A DNA stretch of 64,000 nucleotides from an uncultured Pelagibacteraceae bacterium (GCA_902544525.1 CACCCN010000002.1:143416-207415), one strand, 5' to 3'. Shown: positions 18,745-27,886, numbered from the stretch's first letter. Program-made: numbers and translations. Notes: generated by a model not told the origin, from the sequence alone.

Positions 18745-19514
18745 AAATCACTTTATTCACTGCAGATAAAATAAGACATAATTATCTAATAAATTTACTT
18801 TCTAATACTTTTGATGAAGTTTTTGTCATTCAGGAGTGTTTTCCAAAAGTATCAGGTATAAATTTTAACTCAAATATTATAAATGAATACTTTAATAAAG
18901 TGAATGAAGCGGAGATTAAAATTTTTGATAACAATTTAAAAAGAAATTTAAATAGAACTAATGTAAAGATACTTCCTATAAATGGAGGGAGTCTAAATAA
19001 TTTAGATCTATCCTCCAAAAGTGAGTACTTTAGTAGTGATGCATATATAGTTTTTGGATCAAGTTACATCAAGAATGATTTAGTTAATTTCTTAATTAAC
19101 AATAATGCTTTAAATATTCACATGGGTATTTCCCCATACTATCGTGGGACAGATTGTAATTTTTGGGCTCTATTTGATAATAATTTACATTTAGTTGGTG
19201 CAACGATACACTATCTATCAAAGGGCTTAGATAATGGCAATATTTTATATCATGCTATGTCAAACCTTAAATCAAATCCTTTTGAGTATACTATGTCTAC
19301 CGTGAAATCAGCTTTTTATTCTTTAATAGAAAGAATACAAGATAAAAGTATATTTAGAATGCAGTCAATTGAGCAAGATAGATCAAAGGAGATAAGATAT
19401 TCTAAAAATATAGAATTTACAGAAGAAATATTAATCCAATATAAAAATCAAAAGATTGATCTTGATAGTTTTTCATTCAATAATAATTTACTAATAAGCC
19501 CATATTTTTTATGA
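18741..19514 (+). CDS. Formyltransferase-family protein (sugar N-formyl or related)
   Basis: A 257-residue protein of the GART/Fmt fold. ALNIHMGISPYYRGTDCNFWALF holds the conserved Asn-x-His and the loop before the catalytic Asp, and VGATIHYLSKGLDNGNIL supplies that Asp region. Sugar formyltransferases of this class add formyl groups from formyl-tetrahydrofolate to amino sugars. A deacetylase immediately before a formyltransferase makes sense chemically: it would free an amine, which is then formylated. That pairing is inference. Confidence 0.78.
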   Translation: MKITLFTADKIRHNYLINLLSNTFDEVFVIQECFPKVSGINFNSNIINEYFNKVNEAEIKIFDNNLKRNLNRTNVKILPINGGSLNNLDLSSKSEYFSSDAYIVFGSSYIKNDLVNFLINNNALNIHMGISPYYRGTDCNFWALFDNNLHLVGATIHYLSKGLDNGNILYHAMSNLKSNPFEYTMSTVKSAFYSLIERIQDKSIFRMQSIEQDRSKEIRYSKNIEFTEEILIQYKNQKIDLDSFSFNNNLLISPYFL

Positions 19515-19654
19515 CTTATCGTCAAAGCACAAGTAGTTATTTTTTATCAAATAAATATTATAATTTAGTAAATAGTATGATTTATGTCGTAGCAGAAATA
19601 ATTTTTTCTAAAAACAACAAAATATTACCTCTGTATTTATATACTAACTCATAA
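19511..19654 (+). CDS. Small ORF coupled to formyltransferase gene
   Basis: A 47-residue ORF too short for the track. Its ATG overlaps the formyltransferase stop as ATGA, the same coupling used by the preceding gene pair. The product begins MTYRQSTSSYFLSNKYY and is rich in Tyr, Asn and hydrophobic residues. No family is recognised. It could be a genuine small protein, a decayed gene or a chance frame in AT-rich DNA. Confidence 0.3.
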   Translation: MTYRQSTSSYFLSNKYYNLVNSMIYVVAEIIFSKNNKILPLYLYTNS

Positions 19655-19673
19655 TTTAATTTTAAAAAAATTT

Positions 19674-21515
19674 ATGAAAAAAATTATTTTGAGTAGTTAT
19701 GAAAATTCACATAATAATTCTTCTCCAGTATATTACTGGAATGGATTTGGTAATTCAAAATACTATATTAGTAATTTTATAGAAAAAAATAAGGATCAAA
19801 TTAGAAATGAGTACCTTAAATTTATTGAAAATATAGATGCTGAAAAGCCAGGAGAAAAAAAGATAAGAAAAATATTTGGTATAAATAAATTTCATAATTT
19901 ATGGCATATGTCAGCAATATATGAAAAGTGTCCAAATAAATCGTTAGCAATAAATGACTGTATAAAACTAATTGCTTTTGAAAAAATTTTAGATATTGAA
20001 AATCCAAAAATCGTTAGCTTAGATTCAAAAAATGTAAATCTTCATAAGTCTATTAAAATACTATGTTTAAGGAAAAAAATCATATTTGAAAATAATTTGA
20101 ATTTACCATACTTTTTTTATTTAGATAGTAAAAGCTTAATACCTAATTTTTTAAAAACAATTATTTTTATTTTTAAAATATTCTTATCAAGTTTATCAAG
20201 GGGGAGAAACTTAGTTAATAATAACTTTGAAAATCATATTTCTTTTATTTCATATTTTATAAATTTTAAAATCAAAAAAGATAATGATAATACAATAAAG
20301 TTTTTTTCAGATTATTGGCATAATTTGCCAGATTTAATTTTTCAATATGATAAAAAGATTAATTGGCTTCACTTTGGCATTAATAGAAAGGCACCAAAAG
20401 AATTTAAAATATTAAAAAATAAAAAAGAATTGTTAAATAGTGCAAAAATAAGTCATTTACTTATTGATAATTATATTTCAATTAAGATCTTTATTCAGTC
20501 ATTAATTATTTTTTTAAATGTAAGTATTAAGTCATTAATTACTTTTAATATTAAAAAAATGTTTGATTTAAAGAATTCTAATATTAACTTCTATACATTT
20601 TTAAAAAATGATTGGATTACTTCTACTCGTGGCTCTCAATTATTTTATTCGATTATTATCATAAAGATATTAGACAAGCTGTTCTCGAAGATTCCCAAAC
20701 AAAAACTAGGATTCTATTTATTAGAGTATCAATCTTGGGAAAGAGCACTTATTGGTTCATGGAAGAAATTTAATCATGGAAAAATAATAGGTGTAGAGCA
20801 TACAAGTGGGTATATGAGATACTGGGATTTAAGATTTTATAAATCAATTGATTTTTATAAAGACACTAAAAATCTAAAATTTATGAATGATTTCACTTGT
20901 ATTAACGGGCCTAAATCAAAGGAGCTTTTAATTTGTAGTGGCTATCCAAAAAATAAAATCATTGAAGTTGAGGCGTTGAGATTTAATTATTTAAATAAAC
21001 ATATTGATAAGTTAAATCCTACAAATTTTAGTAGCAATAAAATTCTCCTTATTGGTGACATAGATTACATTTCAACTAAAAATTTATTGGAAGATATAAA
21101 AAAAATATATTTCAATTTAGAAAAAGATATAAAAATTTATTTTAGGCCACATCCAGGAACTCCTAATAAACAGATATTAATTAATTTTGCAGAAAGTTTG
21201 AGTATAAATATTTCTGAAAAGCCACTTATATCAGATATAAATTATAATGATAAAATAATAATAGTTGGAGGTAGTTCTGTAAGTATTGAAGCCCTTCTTA
21301 TGAATAAAACAACCATAATATATTTAAATAAAAATAAGCTTAATTTAAGTCCTATAAATTTTATTCATAAAATAAATTTTGTATCAAATAGCCAAGATTT
21401 ACTGAGCTCAATAAATTCCAACTTAAAAAATAGAAATAGCAAGCAAGAGTTTTTTTGGTTGGATGATAATTTACCAAAATGGAAAATATTTCTTGATAAG
21501 CAATTGAATTATTAA
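19674..21515 (+). CDS. Surface-carbohydrate biosynthesis protein (TIGR04326-like)
   Basis: A 613-residue cytoplasmic protein resembling the long surface-carbohydrate biosynthesis proteins first noted in Leptospira loci. The N-terminal half has KFHNLWHMSAIYEKCPNKS and DCIKLIAFEKIL; the C-terminal half has IIGVEHTSGYMRYWDLRFY, IYFRPHPGTPN and IIIVGGSSVSIEALLMNKTTI, a GT-B-like donor-binding end. It probably transfers a sugar or polyol phosphate. It is the last gene of the plus-strand block and converges on the HAD gene, 15 bases apart. Confidence 0.6.
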   Translation: MKKIILSSYENSHNNSSPVYYWNGFGNSKYYISNFIEKNKDQIRNEYLKFIENIDAEKPGEKKIRKIFGINKFHNLWHMSAIYEKCPNKSLAINDCIKLIAFEKILDIENPKIVSLDSKNVNLHKSIKILCLRKKIIFENNLNLPYFFYLDSKSLIPNFLKTIIFIFKIFLSSLSRGRNLVNNNFENHISFISYFINFKIKKDNDNTIKFFSDYWHNLPDLIFQYDKKINWLHFGINRKAPKEFKILKNKKELLNSAKISHLLIDNYISIKIFIQSLIIFLNVSIKSLITFNIKKMFDLKNSNINFYTFLKNDWITSTRGSQLFYSIIIIKILDKLFSKIPKQKLGFYLLEYQSWERALIGSWKKFNHGKIIGVEHTSGYMRYWDLRFYKSIDFYKDTKNLKFMNDFTCINGPKSKELLICSGYPKNKIIEVEALRFNYLNKHIDKLNPTNFSSNKILLIGDIDYISTKNLLEDIKKIYFNLEKDIKIYFRPHPGTPNKQILINFAESLSINISEKPLISDINYNDKIIIVGGSSVSIEALLMNKTTIIYLNKNKLNLSPINFIHKINFVSNSQDLLSSINSNLKNRNSKQEFFWLDDNLPKWKIFLDKQLNY

Positions 21516-21530
21516 CTAGAAAATTACTAT

Positions 21531-22190
21531 TTATATTATTTTAGCTTCTATAACTTCATCGAAATCTTTGAATATCTTATAGGAAAATTTATTGCATATT
21601 TCTTTACCATCTTTCCAATCTGAATATCCTGATAAATAAATAAATTCTAAACTAAATTCATTTGCAGCTATCATATCCGACATTGCGTCTCCAAAATAAA
21701 AATTATTTTTTTTTGTGGGCTTATCATTAAGTACAATATTTATATTTTCAATCTTTGTCGACGGACTTCCATATATACCTTTGAAATATCTATCTAGTTT
21801 TTTATATTTTAAGACATCTCTCAGTTCATTCTGTTCTGATCCTGATATAACATAACAGTGATAATTTAATTTATTTGCATTTTCCAAAAAAATTTTTACT
21901 CCATTAACTAACTCTGAGTTTTTTAAATTCATTATACACATACTTGAGTATTTATCTAATGCGTCATGATAGTCTTGTTGAATAAAACTTTTTTTAATTT
22001 CAGTAAAAAAGTAATTTAATTTTTCAAATCTATTAATACCCTGATTCTTTTTATGATAATCTATAAATAAATCAACGTATTCTTTTTTTTCATTTTTTAG
22101 ACTCTCTCTAAAAGCTTTAGTCTTAATTTGATTAGAGTCCAAGATAACCCCATCACAATCAAAGAATAAATTATGACTATGCGTTTGCAT
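21531..22190 (-). CDS. HAD-superfamily phosphatase
   Basis: A 219-residue HAD protein of the phosphoglycolate-phosphatase type. NLFFDCDGVILDSN is motif I with the nucleophile Asp, CYVISGSEQNELR is motif II, and NFYFGDAMSDMIAA is motif IV with its acidic pair; a helical cap lies between. It overlaps the KdsB-like gene by 14 bases on the same strand. In KDO-type pathways a phosphatase (KdsC) works beside the cytidylyltransferase, so it may dephosphorylate the keto-deoxy sugar acid made by the aldolase here. Confidence 0.8.
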   Translation of the reverse strand: MQTHSHNLFFDCDGVILDSNQIKTKAFRESLKNEKKEYVDLFIDYHKKNQGINRFEKLNYFFTEIKKSFIQQDYHDALDKYSSMCIMNLKNSELVNGVKIFLENANKLNYHCYVISGSEQNELRDVLKYKKLDRYFKGIYGSPSTKIENINIVLNDKPTKKNNFYFGDAMSDMIAANEFSLEFIYLSGYSDWKDGKEICNKFSYKIFKDFDEVIEAKII

Positions 22191-22920
22191 TAAAAATTTT
22201 TCTTACTTTTTTTAAGTCTCTTAATGTATCTACTGCAATCGATTTATTTGAGAGTTTTACCATCTTAACTTTTAATCCTTTCTCAAGAAAACGAAGTATT
22301 TCGATATCTTCAACCGCCTCTAACTTACTTTTTTTATTGAATAAATTGTTTTTAGTCAGAACATCTCTTGGAAATGCATAAATACATACTTGCTTAAATG
22401 CATTTTTAAATAATTTTTTTTTCGTAATAGGGATAGGAGACCTACTTATATACAATAAATTGCTATCGTTATCTGTAACTATTTTAGGAACATTTATATT
22501 TCTAAAGTCTTTTTCGAAATCAATCTTAGACATACCGTTTATAATATATGATCTATTAGCATTATAGGACTTGATGATTTTTTTAATATCTGAGGGACTA
22601 ACTAGAGGTTCATCTCCTTGAACATTTATATAAAAAGTTCGTTTAATTTTTTTTGAAACTTCTATTACCCTATCTGTACCTGTTTTACACTTACTGGAAG
22701 TCATTAAAAAATTCATTCCAACCTCTTTACAATGTGTTGCTATCTTATCGCTATCTGTAGCAACTAAAACTTTATCTTTGCCACTGACCTTTATGCATGA
22801 CTCCCATACCCTATTTAACATTGTTTTACCAAATATTTTAAGTAACGGTTTTCCTGGAAGTCTAGTTGAGTCATATCTAGCAGGAATTATAATTAAATAA
22901 TTATTATTTTTTCTACTCAT
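22177..22920 (-). CDS. kdsB: CMP-KDO synthetase-like cytidylyltransferase
   Basis: About 247 residues. YLIIIPARYDSTRLPGKPLL is the KdsB CTP-binding loop, VLVATDSDKIATHC the next conserved block, and CKTGTDRVIEV, NVQGDEPLVSP and KLEAVEDIEILRFLEKG follow in KdsB order. It activates a 3-deoxy-2-keto sugar acid with CMP. The track start is 22944, but the Met at 22920 directly precedes the conserved N-terminus and gives only an 8-base overlap with the aldolase gene. It may be a paralogue dedicated to this glycan rather than the lipid A-core enzyme. Confidence 0.82.
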   Translation of the reverse strand: MSRKNNNYLIIIPARYDSTRLPGKPLLKIFGKTMLNRVWESCIKVSGKDKVLVATDSDKIATHCKEVGMNFLMTSSKCKTGTDRVIEVSKKIKRTFYINVQGDEPLVSPSDIKKIIKSYNANRSYIINGMSKIDFEKDFRNINVPKIVTDNDSNLLYISRSPIPITKKKLFKNAFKQVCIYAFPRDVLTKNNLFNKKSKLEAVEDIEILRFLEKGLKVKMVKLSNKSIAVDTLRDLKKVRKIFNANA

Positions 22921-24514
22921 TGTTATTAATTTGAGCAAAGCCATAGCTAGTTGGTGTTATGGATAAGATTTTTAATGAATTTTTACATTTTTTATATAAT
23001 TTCAAGGATTTTAACATTTCATTTTGAAGTTTTTTGTCATCATATCCATCAAAACCAGCTAAATAGACATTTTTTGCTCCTCCAATGGTTATCAAAGCTA
23101 AAGCATATATCGCTGTCAATTGAAATGGAATTGAACAAGATTTATGGTTTATATAAAGACATCCTTTAGTAATAATTGAACCATAATCATTGATTTTTTT
23201 TTCAAGCTTATCTTTATTGGGAATATCTGATATCAAATCTTTTGGCATATATATAGGCTTATTTAAATCAAAATAATGTTTTGAGTCCATTAATATCCTA
23301 GATTTATTTGCGGAAACTATTCCATCTATAAATTCATCTGGTATTTGTTTTTGAATATTAATTGCTAATTTCAAAACTTTATTATTTTTAATAAAATCTA
23401 AAATCTCATTTCTATGAGTTTTGATGCTTGGACCATTACCAATTAAAAGTATATCTTTTCCACTGCACCAATTTTTTGCATTCCAGGAGCCATCATAATT
23501 TTCATTAGACTTTATTCTTACTTCATCTAAAGTTTCCTGATTATAGGAAGAAGAGGGTATTTCCTTCATATATTCAATAATTTCCATTATTTGCTTCTGA
23601 CTGTACCTCTGATCTGAAACCATTTCTTGAATATATGTTGGATGTATATTGTAATCAGCAGCTAAAGAATATAGATCACTAGCACCCCACTTATATTTGT
23701 TATGTAAACTCTCAAAATCTTCTGTAGAAATTTTCACTAGACCGTCAACTATATAGCTATTTGGCTTCAATTTATTAAGCTCGATTAAAAGTTTTTCACT
23801 CTTAGCATTTCCAGCGCCTCTTCCCATCCCTTTAACAGTAGAGTCTACCCAAGTCACGCCATTATCTATTGCGGTGAGAGTATTCTTTATTGCCATACCC
23901 TTATTATCATGAGTATGAATACCTATTGCTTTTTTCCAATTTTTTTTTATAGCCTTAGTTATATTAATTACGTCTTCTGGAGACATATTGCCCAATGAGT
24001 CTGCAAAATATAATACATCAACTATATTCCAGCTGGCTATTAATGAGGTTGCTTTTTCTATCTCCTCTATACTTCTTCCACCTGCTTGCATCATATTAAG
24101 ACCCACCTCATAACCAAGTTCTTTTAGTGTTCCAACAATTTCCTTGCACCTATCAATATCTTTAAAATGTACCGCTACCCTAACTAAAGAAATTATAGAC
24201 TCAGATTTAGGCAAATAAAGCTGTTCAACTTGTCTACTTATTCTTTCTTCACCAGAAAAAAAAATTGATGCATCAGACATGACGCCAACTTTAATTTTTT
24301 TAATGTTTTTTTTATGTTTTAAATGATTATCAAGGGAGTATGCGTAGGGTCCTAAATATGTATCACTTGAAAAATTTCTAAAACCAATTTCTATTATATC
24401 AATTCCAGACTCTATAACTCTTGCTATATATTTATCAACAAGAGACTCATCAAAGTTCCAATTGTTATAGTAACCTCCATCACGCAATGTGCAATCAAGT
24501 GTTGTTAAACTCAT
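22913..24514 (-). CDS. HMGL-type aldolase fused to a DUF115/MptE-like domain
   Basis: A 533-residue fusion. Residues 1 to about 320 are an HMG-CoA-lyase-like barrel: TTLDCTLRDGGYYNNWNF (metal Asp and catalytic Arg), VDVLYFADSLGNMSPED, GIHTHDNKGMAIKN (metal His pair) and VDSTVKGMGRGAGNAKSE, closest in style to 4-hydroxy-2-oxovalerate aldolase. Residues about 340-533 have ILLIGNGPSIKTHR and GGAKNVYLAGFDGYDDK, the pattern of DUF115-type proteins of surface-sugar loci. An aldolase making a 2-keto acid would feed the KdsB-like and HAD genes that follow with overlaps. Confidence 0.75.
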   Translation of the reverse strand: MSLTTLDCTLRDGGYYNNWNFDESLVDKYIARVIESGIDIIEIGFRNFSSDTYLGPYAYSLDNHLKHKKNIKKIKVGVMSDASIFFSGEERISRQVEQLYLPKSESIISLVRVAVHFKDIDRCKEIVGTLKELGYEVGLNMMQAGGRSIEEIEKATSLIASWNIVDVLYFADSLGNMSPEDVINITKAIKKNWKKAIGIHTHDNKGMAIKNTLTAIDNGVTWVDSTVKGMGRGAGNAKSEKLLIELNKLKPNSYIVDGLVKISTEDFESLHNKYKWGASDLYSLAADYNIHPTYIQEMVSDQRYSQKQIMEIIEYMKEIPSSSYNQETLDEVRIKSNENYDGSWNAKNWCSGKDILLIGNGPSIKTHRNEILDFIKNNKVLKLAINIQKQIPDEFIDGIVSANKSRILMDSKHYFDLNKPIYMPKDLISDIPNKDKLEKKINDYGSIITKGCLYINHKSCSIPFQLTAIYALALITIGGAKNVYLAGFDGYDDKKLQNEMLKSLKLYKKCKNSLKILSITPTSYGFAQINNNE

Positions 24515-24527
24515 ATCAATTAATTAT

Positions 24528-24600
24528 TTCTAAAAATTTTATTAAGGGCAGAACGTACAATATAGCTAGTACAAATTATCATGACATTGAAACTATTTCA
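24528..24600 (+). repeat. Inverted partial duplicate of the epimerase gene
   Basis: About 68 bases here match the reverse complement of 24861-24928 inside the downstream epimerase gene at roughly 87% identity by eye (9 mismatches), including a 30-base exact run. Both copies encode TYNIASTNYHDIET, this one on the plus strand. It is a remnant of another epimerase copy in opposite orientation, left by recombination or cassette exchange. Confidence 0.85.
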
Positions 24601-24676
24601 TAGCATATATTGATCATAAAATATTATTTTATATTGATTTAATTGCTACTGAAAGGAAATTATTTGCAAAATAATA

Positions 24677-25615
24677 TTACTGTTTCATCCAATCAATTGT
24701 TTTTTTGATACCTTCTTCTAATGAAAGAGAATCTTTGAAATTAAGTTCCTCTACAGAGAGTGTATTATCAGCTTTTTTATTAATTGTGGTTAATACCTCA
24801 GGATCCTTTAAGTTTATAAGATCTCTTGATGCTCCTGTGTATGACCAAATAATATCAGCAATAGTTTCGATGTCATGATAATTTGTACTAGCTATATTAT
24901 ATGTTCTACCTGGTATAAAATTTTTGGATATATTTATTAAAGCATCAACACAATCATCTATATAGGTACTTGATCTGTAGTGTCCCTTATATAAGTTTAT
25001 TGGCAAATTATTTATTGCGTGGTAGCAAAACTTTGCATTAACAGATCTGTAAGGATGATAGGCTTCTCCTGGTCCATATGTGTTAAAAAGTCTAACAACT
25101 ACATTATCTGAGTTGTACATTATTTCATGATTTTTTATTTGCATTTCATTGGTCCATTTAGAAATTGCATAGTCATTCATTTGTTTTATTTCAAATTCAT
25201 CCATCACTGACTCTTTCATTAATTCATTGAAATCTCCATATACTTCAGATGATGAAAAATGGACTAATTTAAAAGGGGACAACGTTTGCAGTAATAGTAA
25301 ATTTTTTAAACCGACTACATTTGAGCTCCACAATTGTTCAAAAAAATCTTCACCATTCCATCTTCCAAATTCGGCTGCACAATTATAAATTATATCAAAT
25401 GGACCATTATTCATAATGATCCTCTCAATCTGTCTATAAATACTTATATCACATCTTGTATATTCTAGTGGCTCATTACTCATCACTTGAGAAAAGCCCG
25501 TTTGACCAGGGTGATGCAAAAGATCACATCCTAGCACACTATGGTTATTTTGTTTCAACTTCTCGACAAGCAACTTGCCAACAACACCTTTGCTTCCTGT
25601 CACTAAAATTTTCAT
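24677..25615 (-). CDS. NAD-dependent sugar epimerase/dehydratase
   Basis: A 312-residue extended short-chain dehydrogenase. ILVTGSKGVVGKLLVEKL is the NAD-binding motif, IIYNCAAEFGRW the region after strand 4, FSSSEVYGDF carries the Ser, and DYAISKW holds the catalytic Tyr and Lys. RLFNTYGPGEAYHPYRS is the nucleotide-sugar-binding part. It modifies an NDP-hexose, identity unknown. The start overlaps the stop of wecC as ATGA. Part of its coding sequence is duplicated in inverted form 260 bases downstream of its stop. Confidence 0.83.
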   Translation of the reverse strand: MKILVTGSKGVVGKLLVEKLKQNNHSVLGCDLLHHPGQTGFSQVMSNEPLEYTRCDISIYRQIERIIMNNGPFDIIYNCAAEFGRWNGEDFFEQLWSSNVVGLKNLLLLQTLSPFKLVHFSSSEVYGDFNELMKESVMDEFEIKQMNDYAISKWTNEMQIKNHEIMYNSDNVVVRLFNTYGPGEAYHPYRSVNAKFCYHAINNLPINLYKGHYRSSTYIDDCVDALINISKNFIPGRTYNIASTNYHDIETIADIIWSYTGASRDLINLKDPEVLTTINKKADNTLSVEELNFKDSLSLEEGIKKTIDWMKQ

Positions 25616-26778
25616 AAAATAGACATAACACGCTTGTTTCTTTTAAATAGGATTTTATCGAAAGTCTTATGTTTAACTAATGGGATCAAAATATCATTAT
25701 TTTTTATTTGTTCCAACGAAATTAATTTTTTTCTATACAGTGAATTTTCACTCATATCAAAGAGTGGATCACAAGCATAAATATTTTCATATTTTTTATA
25801 AAGTGATTGGAATATCTTTAATGCAGGCGCATTTCTTATATCATTGCAATCTTCTTTATAAGTCAGGCCTAGCAGTACAATCCTAACTTTATTATTATCT
25901 AAAACAATTTTTTTTATTTTTTTTATACACCTTGTTGTAGTTTTGTCATTAATAAGTCGGCTATTTTTAAGAATTGTACTTTTATAAAAATCTGGAAGAA
26001 AATACGGATCTACTGGTAAGCAATGTCCTCCCACACCAATTCCATAGCTATGTAAATTAACTCTCGGATGCATATTTGCTAACTGAAATATTTTTTTGAC
26101 GTTGAGATTGTTATTAGAAAGAATAAAATTTAATTCATTAGATAGAGCAATATTCACATCCCTAAACGAGTTTTCAACAAGCTTACATGCTTCTGCAGTT
26201 TCTAAATCTGTTTTTATAATTTGAGATTTAACAAATTTTTTGTATATATTTATTGCTTTATTAAGACCCCTATTTGTATTTGAACCAATAATTCGATCGT
26301 TATGTATCATTTCATTTATTGTGTTACCTGGAAATGCTCTTTCAGGAGAGTGAGCTATAAGAATATCTTCATTATCAATTTTCTTTATAATGTTAGAACA
26401 AGTTTTTACAGGAATAGTAGACTCAATTATTAGTAAATCATTTTTTTTTAACAGCTTACGAATAGCATTTACAGCATGGTTTAAATATCTTAAATCTGCG
26501 GTAAATTTTTTATTTTTCTTTTTGATGGGAGTTGGTACACACACTATATAAACATCAGCTTTATTTAGTCTATTAGAAATTATAAAATTTTTATTTACAT
26601 TTTTGTTATTTAAAATTTGAAAAATATCATCATCAAAATATTCTTTTTTTGGTTTTAAAATTTTTTTTATACGATTTTTATCAAGATCATAACCATAAAC
26701 TTTTTGGTTATTTTTTGATAATAACAAACTAAGTGGAAGTCCTATTGCACCAAGTCCAATAATAGAAATCTTATTCAT
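25612..26778 (-). CDS. wecC: UDP-N-acetyl-D-mannosamine dehydrogenase
   Basis: A 388-residue member of the UDP-glucose/GDP-mannose dehydrogenase family. ISIIGLGAIGLPLSLLLS is the NAD-binding start, VYIVCVPTPIKKKN and LLIIESTIPVKTC follow, AHSPERAFPGNT is the family signature, and GVGGHCLPVDPYFL holds the catalytic Cys. It oxidises UDP-ManNAc to UDP-ManNAcA, using the product of the adjacent wecB, whose stop it overlaps by 8 bases. The length is slightly below the usual 410-420, with a short C-terminus. Confidence 0.87.
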   Translation of the reverse strand: MNKISIIGLGAIGLPLSLLLSKNNQKVYGYDLDKNRIKKILKPKKEYFDDDIFQILNNKNVNKNFIISNRLNKADVYIVCVPTPIKKKNKKFTADLRYLNHAVNAIRKLLKKNDLLIIESTIPVKTCSNIIKKIDNEDILIAHSPERAFPGNTINEMIHNDRIIGSNTNRGLNKAINIYKKFVKSQIIKTDLETAEACKLVENSFRDVNIALSNELNFILSNNNLNVKKIFQLANMHPRVNLHSYGIGVGGHCLPVDPYFLPDFYKSTILKNSRLINDKTTTRCIKKIKKIVLDNNKVRIVLLGLTYKEDCNDIRNAPALKIFQSLYKKYENIYACDPLFDMSENSLYRKKLISLEQIKNNDILIPLVKHKTFDKILFKRNKRVMSIL

Positions 26779-27886
26779 TCAAAGTTATCCTTAAAATTTT
26801 TCTAGAAGCATCTCCTTTGCCATATGGGAATGACTTAGTCTGATATTTATTTTGACTCTTACTAGAGATCATATCGTTAAAATCTTTGACAAAACTTCTA
26901 ATTTCAAATGATGAGAGTTTTACATTTTTATTAATTACCTCTGACCTCTCAGTATACTCTCTCATTAAAAGCATTGGCTTACCTAAAAAAGCAGCCTCTT
27001 CCTGTATTCCACCGCTATCTGAAACTATAAGTTCTGATTTTGACATAAAATAGCAAAACAACATATGATCTATAAAATTCACACATTTAAAATTTTCTTT
27101 ATTAAATTTTCCCAAATATTTCTTATTAATCTGTCTAAGATAAGGACTCGGATGCACTGAGAATAAAAAAAAATAATTTTGATTATTTTTTATTAATTCT
27201 TTTATAGCTATATAAAAATTAACAAGATTTTGATTTTGATTTTCTCTCCTATGCATTGTGATTAATATTAGTTTTTTCTTTCTTAGAATATCATGATAAA
27301 AATTAAAATCAGGATGTTTCAAATAAAGTTTTTCTTTGAGTGTTTTTTTTATACAGTCAATAACTGGATTACCAACTACATGAATCGTTTCTCTATTTAT
27401 TCTCTCGCTTATTAAATTTTGAGCAGAGACTTTTGAAGGAGCAAAATTAATTTTTGCGATTACTGAAATCATTCTCCTGTAACTTTCTTCAGGCCAAGGA
27501 TGGAGGTGATTGTAAGTTCTAAGTCCACTTTCAATATACGCTACCTTAATTTTATTATTATAAGCTGCTTGAGCTCCCATTAAGGCAGTTGCAGTGTCTC
27601 CCAGCACAAAGACATAGTCATATTTATGTTTAGAAAAATGATTATCAAGACTGCTCAACAGCTTGGAGGAAAACTTACTTAGTGTGATATTTTTATTTTT
27701 AACATTTGAAATGTAATCAACTTTTAAACTGTATGTTTTAAGTAAAGGCAGTAAAATTTCGACATGCTGTTGGGTATTGAATATTTTAGTAGTAAAATTT
27801 GAATTATTTTTAAATTCAGATATCACTGGAAATAATTTAATTATCTCTGGCCTTGTTCCAAAAACAAACAAAATTTTTTTTTTCAT
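26771..27886 (-). CDS. wecB: UDP-N-acetylglucosamine 2-epimerase (non-hydrolysing)
   Basis: A 371-residue GT-B-fold epimerase. FVFGTRPEIIKLFPVI is the conserved start; VLGDTATALMGAQAA, AYIESGLRTYNHLHPWPEE, SVHPSPYLR and VSDSGGIQEEAAFLGKPML follow in family order. It interconverts UDP-GlcNAc and UDP-ManNAc in the cytoplasm. It is the first gene after 5S rRNA on the same strand, 111 bases away, with no convincing terminator between, so read-through from the rRNA operon is conceivable. Confidence 0.88.
   Translation of the reverse strand: MKKKILFVFGTRPEIIKLFPVISEFKNNSNFTTKIFNTQQHVEILLPLLKTYSLKVDYISNVKNKNITLSKFSSKLLSSLDNHFSKHKYDYVFVLGDTATALMGAQAAYNNKIKVAYIESGLRTYNHLHPWPEESYRRMISVIAKINFAPSKVSAQNLISERINRETIHVVGNPVIDCIKKTLKEKLYLKHPDFNFYHDILRKKKLILITMHRRENQNQNLVNFYIAIKELIKNNQNYFFLFSVHPSPYLRQINKKYLGKFNKENFKCVNFIDHMLFCYFMSKSELIVSDSGGIQEEAAFLGKPMLLMREYTERSEVINKNVKLSSFEIRSFVKDFNDMISSKSQNKYQTKSFPYGKGDASRKILRITLNE

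Noticed and set aside
24421-24603. Plus-strand ORF of 60 residues as a gene
   Set aside because: Mostly antisense to the aldolase gene; its end is coding-like only because it contains the inverted relic of the epimerase gene.
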